Shown here: positions 63,943-64,000 of the stretch, one piece after another
How positions within the stretch are numbered: the first letter of the stretch is position 1
Layout of the letters: each line of letters begins with the position of its first letter
NCBI RefSeq assembly: GCF_008642275.1
Contig: NZ_CP029189.1
Coordinates: forward strand, 3,760,501-3,824,500
Direction of reading: 5' to 3'
DNA length: 64,000 nt
From: Streptomyces venezuelae
Lineage (GTDB): Bacteria > Actinomycetota > Actinomycetes > Streptomycetales > Streptomycetaceae
Program-made: the position numbers and the translations under genes
Notes under the pieces: generated by a model
Seen by the model: the letters and a program-made list of their open reading frames with translations, nothing else
Databases searched by the model: none
Told to the model about the DNA's origin: nothing

Positions 63943-64000
63943 AGCGAGCAGACCGAGCAGCCTGAGCAGACAGTCCCCGGTGATTCCGGCGACTCCTCCG
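63940..64000 (+). CDS. start of an unidentified gene, cut by the window edge
   Basis: Twenty codons from a GTG (VSEQTEQPEQTVPGDSGDSS) are open to the edge. The sequence is Glu/Gln/Ser-rich and gives no family clue. A well-placed TAGGCT -10 supports it as a real leaderless start. Confidence 0.45.
   Translation, partial: MSEQTEQPEQTVPGDSGDSS

Overview
The window is high-GC actinobacterial DNA, almost certainly a Streptomyces (or close relative) chromosome at the replication origin. The evidence is the order dnaA - oriC - dnaN - gnd - recF - dciA (DUF721) - gyrB - gyrA - DUF3566 - tRNA-Ile - DLW-39, frequent GTG starts, a perfect parS site at the right edge, and the conserved fhaA-fhaB-pstP-ftsW-pbpA-pknB cell-wall operon. 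All functions are read from the translated sequence; no database search was run.

Layout. (1) 1-13 kb: replication core. About twenty DnaA-box-like 9-mers fill the 876-bp dnaA-dnaN gap, which is oriC. (2) 13-16.5 kb: secreted C-terminally anchored protein, Ser/Thr kinase, XRE-type regulator, tRNA-Ala. (3) 16.6-39 kb: an accessory block between tRNA-Ala and the next core-looking genes. It starts with an MFS efflux pump and a divergent ArsR-type regulator that share two near-identical inverted repeats. It continues with a small-molecule biosynthetic operon (19950-31737, plus a divergent gene at 18765-19631), two STAND-type regulators, a 59-aa exported peptide and a degenerate ATP-grasp-like protein. 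(4) 39-46.5 kb: LysM protein, DUF5324, cyclophilin, rhomboid protease, crgA, DUF881, and three class E sortases with pabA among them. (5) 46.7-55 kb: pknB-pbpA-ftsW-pstP-fhaB-fhaA, read leftward, then tRNA-Leu. (6) 55.5-60 kb: a polymorphic-toxin locus with a papain-fold C-terminal toxin and an unusual multidomain partner. (7) 60-64 kb: a two-component system whose kinase has an extra C-terminal membrane-anchored domain, a DUF2252 protein, parS, and the start of another gene.

The most interesting system is the operon at 19950-31737. It pairs an N-hydroxylase of the lysine/ornithine type with a stand-alone cupin and a stand-alone MetRS-like protein whose genes overlap by 4 bp. In known hydrazine pathways (s56-p1, formycin/pyrazofurin, triacsin) the cupin and MetRS parts work on N6-hydroxylysine plus an amino acid to make an N-N bond, usually as one fused protein. 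Here they are split and accompanied by a DAO-type flavoprotein, two ATP-grasp ligases, two DDAH-like hydrolases, a YbaK-type editing domain protein, an MFS pump and a solute-binding-protein homologue without a signal peptide. No NRPS or carrier protein is visible. The inference is a carrier-free, ATP-grasp-assembled hydrazine-containing peptide or amino-acid product. A second notable item is the Imm35/YrhB-like protein at 58332-59909, which contains a copy of the papain-like core of the neighbouring toxin with Cys, His and Asp retained.
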